59,389 nucleotides of DNA from Nemertoderma westbladi (lineage: Eukaryota > Xenacoelomorpha > Nemertodermatida > Nemertodermatidae). Below the pieces are notes generated by a model, which was given only the letters and a program-made list of their open reading frames with translations, was not told where the DNA came from and searched no databases. This document shows, one piece after another, positions 36,868 to 47,744 of this stretch. The position numbers and the translations under genes are program-made. Each line of letters starts with the position of its first letter. Within the stretch, counting starts at the first letter, position 1. Location of the stretch: NCBI GenBank assembly GCA_032718475.1, contig JAUCBJ010004525.1, positions 1 through 59,389 on the forward strand, written 5' to 3'.

Positions 36868-36877
36868 TACAGTACAG

Positions 36878-38142
36878 TGGCACGTTATTTTAACCAAAAC
36901 AATAAACTAAACACAATCAAACAGATTACAGTTTTATTTTTGACAGTAGTCATCAGCAGTTATATTTGCGTCGGATTTCCCCTGGAGAGGGATTGTGTCG
37001 ATTTTTATTGCGTCGAAAGTCATCCCTTATCTGGAAATCGTTATACAATTTATGTAGGAGATTCAACTCCAACTGTAGGGTAGGTCATATCATTATCAAC
37101 TTATGTGATTCTAGAATAGAGTACAGAATTTCAGTAATAATAGTTTGGTACACTGTTGTAGGCATAGAACCTGATTGGAGAAACTGAAAGTAAATAGTAC
37201 CGGTAGAATTAGGAAAGGGGTTGCCGATTAACTAAACCGATTACAGAATAGAAAATGCTGGACGAATGTATCATATGATGCAACATCACATCATAAGCAA
37301 CAATAAATGGTAGCGATTGGATAATTCTATAGGACGGGTTATATGGGGTATCGTTGCTGTTAGTTACCCCCCCCCCCCCCCCCCCCCCCCCTCCTGTGCA
37401 ACTGTTACCCTGCCATTCCTGTTATAATTTCTGTTTTTATTTTTCAATTATCATTTTAAGTTCCGTATTACCAGGACCTTTACGGAATCCATTCAGGTTG
37501 ATTTAATTGTTCAAAATGTTGGTGTCCCTGTTGCGGCAACTAAAACAGAGTTAGTGGTAAAATTGTTTTGGAAAACGGACGCTGCACTGCATTACACCAC
37601 TGCTTATATCCTAGGGGAGGTTTTGTAATTACTCAATGGAAACTTTGGTTTGTTATGTTATTCAACAATATTTCTATATAATAACTGCACACATCTCAAC
37701 ACGTAAAATTTAAAAAAATATAACACCATTAAAAATTATTGCAAAATTTACCGCACCGGTATATATCAGATTAGAGACCATTGAAGTGAACCAAAACAAT
37801 ATAACGTATGTCTTAGGCAATATCCAGCTAGCATGCAATATATTGGTAATAACAACAACAAATTTATAAAAGTTGTAACTTTAATAATCACGACATACAT
37901 AATAGTCGAGTCAATTTAGCAAAAAACCCATAAGTATTTCGCAATCAATTCGAACCACACATTTTGGACTCTATATTACCTTATTAATGACCAAAAAAAG
38001 TCTACAAAATTTTATTTTGCGGATCATATGTTTATTCATGGAAATTCTGCGTAAATTTGCATAACACAGGCCAAACAAAAGGAACAGTATAGAGAAAAGT
38101 AAGTAGCAAATTGGTGATGTTCCAGAATAATTTAATTAATTT
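36878..38142. other. AT-rich intergenic stretch with a poly-C run
   Basis: A C-run of about 22 at about 37370. Around 37463-37500 a short stretch (ACCAGGACCTTTACGGAATCC) resembles the family-A RT in reverse. No gene supported. Confidence 0.4.
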
Positions 38143-38460
38143 CACAATATCTGAATTTCATTGAGAAACAGCTGAGAAATAGGCGTTCAAAGATTGCAAG
38201 AATTATCGTTCGCTGCAAGCCATTTATTCTATTTAATAAATACACAAAATTCTAGAACGTGTTATTTATTTTATGAGTTGGTAGGCAACAGTGGTATGCC
38301 TATACGATATCTATATTGCGTAGCTAATCATACATAAACAAATTGTTCCAGAATATTGTGTATTTATTAAATAGAATAAATGGCCTGCAGTGAACAATAA
38401 TTCTTGCAATCTTTGAATGCCCTATTTCACAGCTGTTTCTCAACGAAATTCAGATATTGT
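38143..38460. repeat. Foldback element, 117-bp arms with 84-bp loop
   Basis: The left arm 38143-38259 (ACAATATCTGAATTTCATTG ... ATTCTAGAAC) and right arm 38344-38460 are inverted copies with few mismatches. Both contain the segment CCATTTATTCTATTTAATAA. A related hairpin lies at 47551-47622. Non-coding; likely a MITE. Confidence 0.88.
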
Positions 38461-38510
38461 TACATATTTGGAATCCTTTCAACGCAAGCTTTCTATTGAT
38501 GTGAAAAAAT

Positions 38511-38745
38511 TACGACTAAAGTGAAGAATGGCAATGATACAGAGGGTGCGATTTCGCAAAAGACACTTTTTTAAAACGGTTATAAATAAAATTTAAAGGC
38601 GAAATCGAAGATTCCGGCTTCATGTTAACAACCACGGTGAGTTGAACTAGTGGTGTTTCAAATTTCAAGCAATATGATAAAGAGGGGGGGTCCGTGTCAT
38701 CAGAAAATGTCACTATATTACGGGTCATGGTGTAATATTTACACT
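38511..38745 (+). repeat. Dispersed repeat copy
   Basis: Runs from ATTACGACTAAAGTGAAGAATGGC to CACTATATTACGGGTCATGGTG. The same blocks occur in order at about 50455-50624 on the same strand, and in reverse with a poly-C run at 7470-7650. Confidence 0.8.
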
Positions 38746-40555
38746 GGCGTGTTACACATTAATTGCTATATCTCGGAAACTAGAAGTCGCATCAAATTTT
38801 TAAATATATCAAAAACTTCACGATATATTAAGGTAACCGTTGTAAAAAAAATTATACAATTCCACTGCAAGGAAATTTCATAATTTTCATTAATGTTAGT
38901 GAAGATTTTTCACATAATTAAATTGTGATTGCTCTATTGATTTTAGGTGTTATTTGTTTTAGTTTAAAAACCGCAATTTAGTTTATAATATAACAAATAA
39001 ATTTTTTGGGGATAAGGGTTTTTGAGGTCGATAAATCCGATGGGCGAGGTTACATCCACCCGTTTAGTAGAGAAGTTGTGTAAATAAGGTCCTTATATTG
39101 TACCAGCAAAATTGGTATTAAAAATGGTTAAATTATTAGACAAATATCTGTTGCTCTGGTAACTAAATTGGTAACTATCTAGAAGTGCATACTTCTGTCA
39201 ATCGATAGTCATTAGAGTAAAGTTTGTCTGTACCAAATTTGGAGAAAATCCCACCAATAGACCCTTTGTTGCTATGTAAAATCCATGTTGCTAAGGAAAG
39301 AAACAGGAAATTGAAGGTGATCCGCATAATATATTTTTATAGACTTTTTTGGGGGGTATTAACAAAGCAATGTAGAATAAATAAAAATTGGTTTGGATGA
39401 ATTGCGAATTTGTTATGGGTTGACGACCCCTTTTTCGGCTAGATTGACTCGCCTATAATGATTCATCGTAAAAAAAAATAAAATATAATAATTATTCAAT
39501 TATTATTAATTTATTGAAATGTTACTTAAATATGGACTGATTATTTTATCTTCACTGAGATTTAGAACAGTGAAAATGACTCTCTGTACATAAATTTACC
39601 CCTGTAGATGTGTCCTGAGATATAGTTTGTAATGGCCACGAATGTAATTGTACTCTTTCTAGAAATCAGAGATTGAATGAGCGAGATAATTTACCTCGAT
39701 CTAAAACCTATGAATAATTTATATATAGGAAAATTTTATTTGTTTGGCAATTAAGTGGTAATTTGTGAAAAATATCGAGAGTAAATTAATTTTCATAGTA
39801 TTTTATTCTCGCGATATTTTTCACGTTTCGATATTTTTCCAATATAGCCACCTAAACACTAAACAGCATAGCGCGGGTGTAAATAGACGCAACTTTGAAG
39901 AACCATTCATCTCTCAACTACTGTTTGTAGTCCGTCCACGTTTAGTGAATTAAGATTAGGACTATACTCTTGGACATTGTTTTGGAAAACTACTTAAAAA
40001 AGCTTTTCTTGTTGTCTTGATATACAATTTAAAGGTCGCATTTTTTTTTTCGCTAGATTAGGTTTTGGACACCAACGCGGGGATACGTGTTTAATCAAAC
40101 ACCATTTACTTAATAATTCAGACGCAGAATAATTATTAAATTGACTCCAAAATATTACAATTAACTTTGTTATCCAAACTCCTTATTTCAGAAGGGACTT
40201 ACGCCTTGCTTTATTCATTATAAATTACTTGCCAAGTTATTTTGACAAGCAGGGAAATAAAATCGGGATAAGATCATAGGCCAATAATAATATAAATACG
40301 CTGACGGGGAATAAACTATGTTGCATTCTAGAAATTCGTTTATTTTATTGTTTCAGTTAGATAGGTTGTCCGTCACTGTGACCTGCTCATTAATATAAAA
40401 AATTAACAATAAATAAAATAGCTATAGAATATTCCTCGCCGAGAATTTAATTCTAAATAGTTTTGCTCGTTGTAACTATAATATATAGAACCCCCCCCCC
40501 CCCCGCGTTATGAGCACAAAGACAGTATTTTAACTAAACCGAAAAAATCGAATGT
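38746..40555. other. AT-rich intergenic region
   Basis: No gene supported. A C-run of about 14 at about 40491 lies just 3' of the TDRD-like gene. Confidence 0.4.
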
Positions 40556-42505
40556 TTATCGTTTATTCAAACCTAATAAACCCCGACCCCTTGTAGCTCT
40601 CGGCGTATAGCTGGGAGGTATCACACACTCCTCATTGCTACCAGTTTCCGAGCCTGCGGGAATGAAACTCGCTCCTCCCGAAACCCGCGCCCTGTCGGGC
40701 TCCCGAAACCTCGCCCAACTCAAAGTCTGCGAATGCGGAGGACTACCGCTAGGGGGCTCGTACGGACTGAACTCAGAGTCCTCGCTAGATGGCGTCAGCT
40801 GGCAATCCTTTGGTTGCCAAAGAAACGCGTCGGTAGTTGTTGGCTTGGTTGCCGCGGGTGGAGTTAATTCCTGGGGGCGGGCCGGGGATAAGTTCCGGGG
40901 GCTAAAGAACGTCGGGGTTGGAGGGGAACGTGGTGGGGTTTCTTCAAACGCCGAGTGGAATTCGCTGCCGTTTGAACTGAAACTCTCGTAGGCTGAGGGA
41001 ACCTCGCCAGTCGAAAACATTTGTAAACTCGACTGTCTCCCGAGCGACTCATCATCATCGTTTTTCTCTCCGATAATTTCGTCCAACTCCCCGATATACT
41101 GAGCGAGTCTACCGATCTCTTCCGTCACGTGATTCTCCTCGATGGGTTCCGTTTGTTGCAGCAGCTGGAAGACGAGTTTCTGTTTCTTCGCGTTGAGTTT
41201 GTCCCTCAGTAGGACGACTTCCTCCCGAGTAACGACGGATTCCTCGACTTCCAGGAAACCGTCGTACGGATTAATTAAACCCGCGAGACGCGCGCAGTCA
41301 TCCCGACGGTTGATGGCGAACCCCGCCGCTACGAGGCTCTCGTTCACGCAGACCGCGGTGTCCCCTGACAAGTCGAAGAGACGCAACGAGGCAACGCCCT
41401 TAGATACATCGGTAACCCTGGCGACCAAGTAGGTGGAATCAATCCGACGGTAGAGATGTTGCGTCGCGGCTTTAATCCAACCGGATCCTCCACCCAACGG
41501 ACCAACGTCGGCCAACCGCGCCGGCACACAGTACAGAGGAATCCCAATAAACTCCGCGAGTAGCCGGCGCACCTCACTGCGCCGGACTACCTTTTTGTTT
41601 CCGAAGTCGACGTAAAGAACTTCCAGACGTTCGCGATTCGGAACTGCAGTGACGACAGCCCGGTACCAACGGCCTTCGTACTCCGCGCAGCACGGGTAGT
41701 GCAGAAGGTTCAGCGTCTCGGGGAGGAGGTAATCCTGGTCAAGTCCATCGGACAACCCGCTCCTGACGGACTGCCCATCCCGGTACGGCAATCCGTAAAC
41801 CGCATCCAAATCGTCCAGCAGTGCAAGAAGATCATTATAGTTATGATCCCCAAACTCAAACTGGATATAAATATCCGAGGGCGACAGACACATCGAGACG
41901 CGCACGTGCAGGTCCCCGTCGAGCGGGGGGAGGGCCATACACCGGTACGTGGCATCGCGATTCGCGAATCGAGGGGGTCCGATCTCGCGTCGGCCAGGGC
42001 CGCGCGGTCGGTGGTGGACCACGGTGCCGCGACCCGCCTCGATAGCCAGCCGCGCGTGCGGCACGTTGAGGAGTAGCGACTCGAGCGAGTCGAAACCGAA
42101 GTCCGCGGGTCGCAGCTCCGGGAACCGCGCGTTATACTCCCCGAGGAAGTCGAATAGGTCGATCCCGTTCGGGGAATCTTGGAGGAGCGCGTTGATCGAC
42201 TGGGACAATAGGTTTATCGGTGGCAAGTGCTCCGAGTGGAGGCTGTCCCGGTGGTAAACCCACCATCGGTTGTTCCACTTCTCGAATCGGGTTCCCGGGA
42301 CGTTTTGGAGGAGGTCGATTACCGAGTTGTACCCGAGGTTTCGGTAGTCCAGCTCCTCTGCGAAGGTGGACTGGTAGACTCGAGACACGTTGGAGCACGA
42401 TATACCTTGTGGGTGGCAGATAAGTAGCTGTTCGATACTGCGGAGGTTGTTGGAGACAGGGTATGAGTCGTTAGTGACCACCTGGATAAAGAAAGTTGAA
42501 GTCAT
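40556..42505 (-). CDS. TDRD5/TDRD7-like protein: two LOTUS domains and one extended Tudor domain
   Basis: Germline granule factor of the piRNA pathway by homology: LOTUS (OST-HTH) domains bind RNA or Vasa-type helicases, and Tudor domains bind methyl-arginine of Piwi proteins. LOTUS domains lie at about residues 20-85 (with LGYNSVIDLLQNVPG) and 97-165 (FGFDSLESLLLNVPH). The Tudor core is at about 268-318 (CCAEYEGRWYRAVV, LEVLYVDFGNKKVV) inside an extended fold from about 200 to 400. A Pro/Ser-rich disordered tail ends with RATRGRG. The frame is one exon of 649 codons, but bases just after the ATG read CTTTCTTTATCCAG, a good splice acceptor, so upstream exons are likely. An AATAAA overlaps the last codons. 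Confidence 0.9.
   Translation of the reverse strand: MTSTFFIQVVTNDSYPVSNNLRSIEQLLICHPQGISCSNVSRVYQSTFAEELDYRNLGYNSVIDLLQNVPGTRFEKWNNRWWVYHRDSLHSEHLPPINLLSQSINALLQDSPNGIDLFDFLGEYNARFPELRPADFGFDSLESLLLNVPHARLAIEAGRGTVVHHRPRGPGRREIGPPRFANRDATYRCMALPPLDGDLHVRVSMCLSPSDIYIQFEFGDHNYNDLLALLDDLDAVYGLPYRDGQSVRSGLSDGLDQDYLLPETLNLLHYPCCAEYEGRWYRAVVTAVPNRERLEVLYVDFGNKKVVRRSEVRRLLAEFIGIPLYCVPARLADVGPLGGGSGWIKAATQHLYRRIDSTYLVARVTDVSKGVASLRLFDLSGDTAVCVNESLVAAGFAINRRDDCARLAGLINPYDGFLEVEESVVTREEVVLLRDKLNAKKQKLVFQLLQQTEPIEENHVTEEIGRLAQYIGELDEIIGEKNDDDESLGRQSSLQMFSTGEVPSAYESFSSNGSEFHSAFEETPPRSPPTPTFFSPRNLSPARPQELTPPAATKPTTTDAFLWQPKDCQLTPSSEDSEFSPYEPPSGSPPHSQTLSWARFREPDRARVSGGASFIPAGSETGSNEECVIPPSYTPRATRGRGLLGLNKR
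42481..42505 (-). promoter_or_regulatory. Possible splice acceptor at the 5' end of the TDRD-like exon
   Basis: On the minus strand ACTTCAACTTTCTTTATCCAG precedes GTGGTCACTAACGACTC. If used, the apparent start Met and next seven residues are intronic, and translation begins in an exon above 42505 that I cannot identify. Confidence 0.55.
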
Positions 42506-42647
42506 AGAGCATTTTTTGGAATATTTAGTGAAAAACTTGGAACATCACTGCCACTACCAATGCCAACTAATAATTACATACTTAACCTTGTATTGACGTT
42601 CACTACTTTTGACTTTCAATATGTCAAGCAACTATAAATGGTTTCAA

Positions 42648-42870
42648 AATAGCCCAGGTGGTAGAGCATGAGCCTTTCAATGAGGAGGTCTCGAGGTCGA
42701 GCCCAATAGAGGTCAAGCTTTCGTTAAGCTGTCAACTAAGGAATTAGTTTTAGCTGTGTCTCGGTTAATGTCTCGGTAGAAAATAAATCCGTTGGATAGT
42801 GAAAGTATCCAACCTTGGGTATAAAGTGGCGGTGCACTCCCCCCTGCCTTACAGGTAACTTATCATGACA
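42648..42870 (+). repeat. tRNA-headed SINE candidate
   Basis: The head resembles a tRNA: A-box-like AGCCCAGGTGGTAGAGCATG and B-box-like AGGTCGAGCCC 35-45 bases later. An unrelated body with GTTGGATAGTGAAAGTATCCAACC (itself a small hairpin) follows. It does not fold as a complete tRNA with an acceptor stem, so it is not called a tRNA gene. Confidence 0.6.
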
Positions 42871-43099
42871 TGAATCGGTTTTAAGTTAAAATAAAAATGT
42901 AATATATGTTGCCAGAAAACCACACCGCAGTTTTTACTTTAATAAAATATTTATCTGTTAGTTAAAAACTATGATATAGTGTAAGAACTAAAATGTAAAG
43001 GCACAAATACTAATTAGAAAGCAGTTGAGAAGATAGTTGTGTATCCGTCCCAAGCGAATGTTAAATTTCATATTTAGTACTAAGTTTCTGTCTACATCA

Positions 43100-44611
43100 T
43101 TAATTCCTTCTTTCTTCACCATCTGATGAAGAGGTGTCCCCATCACCTTCCACATCATCTGATGAATCACTATCCTGATTAACTTGGGATGGTCTGCACT
43201 GAACTCTATCCACATAAACATATGTTGAGGTGTCTCGAACACTTTCCTCACCATCTGATGAAGAGGCATCCCCATCACCTTCCACATCATCTGATGAATC
43301 ACTTTCATCATTAACTTGGGATGGCCTGTCCTGAACTCTTTCCACATCAACATATTTTGAGGTGTCTCGAACACTTTCCTCACCATCTGATGAAGAGGCA
43401 TCCCCATCACCTTCCACATCATCTGATGAATCACTATCCTGATTAACTTGGGATGGTCTGCACTGAACTTTATCCACATCAACATATGTTGAGGTGTCTC
43501 GAACACTTTCCTCACCATCTGATGAAGAGGCATCCCCATCACCTTCCACATCATCTGATGAATCACTTTCCTCATTAACTTGGGATGGCCTGTCCTGAAC
43601 TCTTTCCACATCAACATATTTTGAGGTGTCTCGAACACTTTCCTCACCATCTGATGAAGAGGTGTCCCCTTCACCTTCCACATCATCTGATGAATCACTT
43701 TCCTCATTAACTTGGGATGGCCTGTCCTGAACTCTTTCCACATCAACATATTTTGAGGTGTCTCGAAAACTTTCCTCACCATCTGATGAAGAGGTGTCCC
43801 CTTCACCTTCCACATCATCTGATGAATCACTATCCTCATTAACTTGGGACGGTCTGCCCCAAACTCTATCCACACTATCTGGGGCTGTTCTGCTCCGAAC
43901 TCTATCCACATAATCTGGGGCTGGTCTGCCCTGAACGTTTTCCACACCATCTGGGGCTGGTCTGTCCTGAACTCTTTCCACATCATCATATGTTGATGAA
44001 GAGGCATCCCCATCACCTTCCACACCATCTAATGATGAGATGCCCCCATAATTTGCTGGTGATCTGTCAACACGTTTCGCATCATATGATGTTGAACTAT
44101 CCCCCAAACGTTCACCATCGTCTGGCCACTCTTCAGTCTCTTGGTTACAGATCTTCTTCAACCCATTTTGTACCTCCAAGAGGGTTGGATGTTGTGTCAA
44201 CTTACACAGTAAACCTGGTTGCTTGGGACCTGTTTGCATGGGACCTGGTTGCTTGGGTAGTATTTTTAATAATTTGTAATAGAATATACGAGTGTCATAC
44301 TCAGGTTTGAAAGCAATGCAGTAGTAATTGTCGCTACTGATCACTTGGATATACTTGATGTATCCAAAAAATGGAGGACCCGATTGATCCTCACTAAAAA
44401 CCTCAATTTCTTCATTCCTGTGAAATTTCGCTATTGTGCCTTCCTCAGAGGATTCAGATACTTTCCATTTAAGAGTACTTGCTATTTGATCAAAGGTAAT
44501 TGTAATATTTGGAGGCGCCTTTCTGATGATAACTGCATCTTCAACTACAGCTATAATGCCTATTGCGGCCTTCGAAAGGGTAACTGTGTCATGGTCATGG
44601 GTGCTACTCAT
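43100..44611 (-). CDS. Unrecognised protein with N-terminal domain and 44-residue acidic repeats
   Basis: The first usable ATG is at 44611 (the frame extends 18 codons upstream from a GTG), giving 503 residues. The first 115 residues form a globular-looking domain with SKAAIGI, EGTIAKF and FFGYIKYIQVI. The same landmarks occur in the gene at 50683-51420, so these are paralogs. After a Gln/Pro-rich linker, about six near-identical 44-residue acidic repeats follow (each with SSDDVEGEGDTSSSDGEES and ERVQDRPSQVN), preceded by more degenerate ones. The repeats are rich in Ser/Asp/Glu and likely disordered. The near-identity of the DNA repeat (132 bp) suggests recent expansion. Family unknown to me. 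Confidence 0.75.
   Translation of the reverse strand: MSSTHDHDTVTLSKAAIGIIAVVEDAVIIRKAPPNITITFDQIASTLKWKVSESSEEGTIAKFHRNEEIEVFSEDQSGPPFFGYIKYIQVISSDNYYCIAFKPEYDTRIFYYKLLKILPKQPGPMQTGPKQPGLLCKLTQHPTLLEVQNGLKKICNQETEEWPDDGERLGDSSTSYDAKRVDRSPANYGGISSLDGVEGDGDASSSTYDDVERVQDRPAPDGVENVQGRPAPDYVDRVRSRTAPDSVDRVWGRPSQVNEDSDSSDDVEGEGDTSSSDGEESFRDTSKYVDVERVQDRPSQVNEESDSSDDVEGEGDTSSSDGEESVRDTSKYVDVERVQDRPSQVNEESDSSDDVEGDGDASSSDGEESVRDTSTYVDVDKVQCRPSQVNQDSDSSDDVEGDGDASSSDGEESVRDTSKYVDVERVQDRPSQVNDESDSSDDVEGDGDASSSDGEESVRDTSTYVYVDRVQCRPSQVNQDSDSSDDVEGDGDTSSSDGEERRN
43110..43860 (-). repeat. 132-bp coding minisatellite
   Basis: The block CTTCCACATCATCTGATGAA recurs about every 132 bp (near 43148, 43280, 43411, 43546, 43676, 43807). 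The period is a multiple of three, so the reading frame is kept across units, unlike the 28- and 29-bp satellites. Confidence 0.93.
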
Positions 44612-45147
44612 AATGCAATTTGTGTTCCCTAATAAATTAATTTTGACCTTAAAAGAATATAACACTAATAATGGTTGCGAATGAAATATGAAGTTGTTTG
44701 GTGGTTGTTATTTTTTATTTACATCCATGTTGTTATTGTTACATACGTTTTCAAATATACACTACAACAGGTAAACAATTTGGTAAGAGTTCCGTATAGC
44801 CTATATGCGCCTACATTTTTTTGAAATTCTTTGTGATTAAATTTAGCACAGTTAGCCTATGGAAACAAGTGTGTGGGAAAACAATACGGAACTAGTGTAG
44901 GGGCATACGGAACTAGAGCAGGCGCAAACGGAACTAGAGCAGGCGCAAACGGAACTAGAGCAGCGCAAACGGAACTATTGTAAGCAGGATACTATAAAAA
45001 GATAAACAAAATAGCAACAAATTTATCATCATAAAATTCACATAATATAAAATAAAAAAATATCAGGTACTAGTTCGCCATGTCGACACCCTTAACGAAT
45101 TTTTAGGTTCGCGTTAGGTATTGGTATTAAGGATGGTTACGGCCCCG
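44612..45147. other. Upstream region of the acidic-repeat gene, with a 21-bp tandem repeat
   Basis: At about 44885-44980 there are four units of ACGGAACTAGAGCAGGCGCAA. The CATACGGAACT core resembles the 29-bp satellite and the end of the MITE at 57025. Confidence 0.6.
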
Positions 45148-45235
45148 GTAGTGGCTCAGTTAGCACAGCGTAGGACTTGGAATCTCTAGGTAACGTGTTC
45201 AATCCCCCATTCCGGTGAATGTTTTTTGTTGTAAG
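45148..45235 (+). repeat. tRNA-like SINE head or tRNA pseudogene
   Basis: GTGGCTCAGTTAGCACAGCG resembles an A box and GTGTTCAATCCCCC a B box. No complete tRNA fold is apparent. Confidence 0.5.
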
Positions 45236-45954
45236 TTTGGTAGTAAGCCATTCAAGGAGACAGTTCATGCGTTAGTAGACGCGGACCTTTGCGCGATTTC
45301 GCGCTTGTTTTACTACTATTTTAAAATAATTTTTGAAGTGGAAACCAGAACTGATCTGCGAAATTTCAGGTAGGAAGCTTGTGTTTTTCTAGATAGTAGA
45401 TTTTAATTAGTTAGTAAAAAATTATTAAAATTAAATATAAGAACATGGTAGTCAGTCTACCGTCTTGTACGTTTATTAGGTTTACACACTTTGAGAATAT
45501 TTATTGAAATTGATGTATTGTTTATCGCATGGCAGCTACCGGCACTATTTATTCATAAAATAAAACTTAGTTAAAAATATGAATTATATTTAGTTGTTTT
45601 ATTACGCAGTTGTTTTATATGGAAATAGGTACATGACATAGCCACCGGTAGTGTTTTTTATGGTTGAAAATTAATTTCAAGATGATAACTGCAGGTGCAC
45701 GCTATGCGGATCAGTAGCACTGCAGTCCCACCTGCTTGACTGTTGACTGCTCTGTTGACTGTTCTAATAACTCATCCTCTTCACTGACCCCCTGGGAAAC
45801 CTCCACTGAGTGAGCTGACGGCTTTTTAATATACCTAATACCGGTATTTTATTCAAAATTAATTTAGCTAAATTGAAATGGCAAAAGTATTCTAGAATAA
45901 GCAAAAAATGTAAATAAAATATAAAAATAATTTTTTTAATAATATTTTTTTGGT

Positions 45955-46614
45955 ACTGGTTCAGTATGAGTACACCCCTCACCAAATTTTTTATACTAAT
46001 TAGTTTTTGATCATTTATTTTTTTGAAATGTTCTAGAACATGTGAGCTAGTTGTTTATAAAAAATAGTCTTTTAGAACAAATATTTTAATTCTGGAACAC
46101 TTTTAGAAAAAAACAAGGATTGTATTAAACTGTGTACTGTGTTATTTGACCTTCGACAGTAAGATGGTAGCTAGTAATTTTTTGTTAGCTAGTACTTTTT
46201 ATTAGCTAGTGAAAAATGGAAAATTTTAAAAAATTTTGATCAAATTTTATCTTTTGAAAATTGTTTTTATCATTGCTTTTATTATTTATTAGCTATCTTA
46301 AATTTTACTAGCTATTATCATAATTGAATTGAAAAATTTCATAATTAAAAAAAAATTGTTTTTATTTATTTTATATACGTTTTATACCATCCGATGAATT
46401 TAAATACAAACCAGGCTTTTGTCTAAAAAATGTTCTAGAACAAAAAATATTTGTTCTAGAACATTAATTTTTTTCAAAATGAAATGGCTAACATGTTCTG
46501 GTACATTTCAAAAAAATAAATATTAAAAAACCAGCTAGTAGATAAAATTTGGTGAGGGGTGTACGCATAGGCCTACTGAACCAGGGGTGAGGGGTGTACG
46601 CATACTGAACCAGT
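45955..46614. mobile_element. MITE with ACTGGTTCAGTATG termini
   Basis: The left end ACTGGTTCAGTATGAGTACACCCCTCACCAAATTTT is matched in reverse at the right end. There the terminal block TGAGGGGTGTACGCAT occurs twice (a partial duplication of the end). The interior is AT-rich, with several TTCTAGAA palindromes and AGCTAG motifs like the MITE at 57025. No coding capacity. Confidence 0.82.
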
Positions 46615-46940
46615 AACGGTACCTATTTTTTTAATAGCGGACAAGCAGCTACCATAAAAATATTATGTTGGAAGAATGTAGAGACTATATATATAATGAT
46701 GTTCCAGAAGATAATATATAATACAAAAAAAACTTTAACTAGTGGAAAACAATTGGATGGGATGGGAGTACATGGCGAACTAGTAGGCCTACAACTTATC
46801 ATGCGTGTTTGGTTATGAATGTTAACACTTCTTTAAAAAAAAAATGTTAGATCATACTGAACTGTAGCCAAAAAAATTGAGGGATGTGCACAAGGTGTAC
46901 CAATGTCGTCTGTCCAGTTGGGGGACAGATAAACGAAACA

Positions 46941-46971
46941 CTGAGACCAAAAAGGGGGTCATACGGAATTC
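46941..46971 (+). repeat. Isolated relative of the 29-bp satellite monomer
   Basis: CTGAGACCAAAAAGGGGGTC followed by ATACGGAATTC matches the satellite unit CTGAGACAAAATGGGGGACATACGTAACTC at most positions. It stands alone, about 5 kb from the array. Confidence 0.75.
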
Positions 46972-47164
46972 AAGCCTTTTTTGTGGCTAATAATTTACGG
47001 GGACGATAATTTATGACAAATTACACATAAACACGAAACACTGTGTTTAGGACGCCTTGATAAAACCTCTGCTAGAATATTACTACGGTATTTTAATGTT
47101 CTAGAATTATTTGTTGTCTAATTAACAATGGGAAATGGAATTAATTAGGAGAGGTCAAACTGTA

Positions 47165-47350
47165 TTTCAATACACCATGTCCTGGAATATAGTGTCGTTA
47201 TTCAGGTACCTGGACCCCACCCCCCCCCCCCCCCCACAAATTTTTTTACAAATCTTAATGAGATAGCATGAAATTTGAAACAGAGATAGTTTCATCTCCC
47301 TCCTCCTCCTCGGGTGAGCCATAATTTTTATTTTCGTTTTCGTTCTTTAG
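47165..47350 (-). repeat. Diverged copy of the dispersed repeat
   Basis: Shares CACCATGTCCTGGAATATAGTG, a C-run of about 16 (about 47219), ACAAATCTT and GAAATTTGAAACA with the copy at 7470-7650. Confidence 0.65.
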
Positions 47351-47550
47351 CTACAAACGTTTTAAAAAAGTGTCTCCGTCGATATTGCACCAGTTACACC
47401 GCAGTTATTCTTCAAACGTTTAGTGCTTTTTTGGTACTATTGGAAAGCTGACCGTACAAGGGATACCAAATATGTAAAAATATTTGAATTTGGTTGGGAA
47501 ATAGCTGAGATATGGGCATTCGAAATTTTCATGTATTTGCTTCCGCTGCA

Positions 47551-47622
47551 AGCCATTTATTCCATTTAATAAATACACAATGTTCTAGAACATTTTGTAT
47601 TTATTAAATGGAATAAATAGCC
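47551..47622. repeat. 72-bp near-perfect palindrome
   Basis: AGCCATTTATTCCATTTAAT and its complement flank a central TGTTCTAGAACA with almost no loop. It shares its arm sequence with the foldback element at 38143-38460. Confidence 0.9.
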
Positions 47623-47744
47623 TCTTAGCGAACTGACACTGTTAGGAGGGTGTGAAAATAGTTGATGTCGTTACGATTTTTCATGCTAATCACTTTGTAG
47701 GATTTTAAGCTGTTGAGTTGAAAATGCCTGAAGACGAAAACCTT

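Noticed and set aside
40635-42423. Several plus-strand frames across the TDRD-like gene
   Set aside because: They are antisense shadows of a GC-rich exon with conserved LOTUS and Tudor domains on the minus strand.
42988-44028. 346-codon frame rich in Met/Trp/His
   Set aside because: It is an alternative frame of the 132-bp acidic repeat of the gene at 43100-44611.
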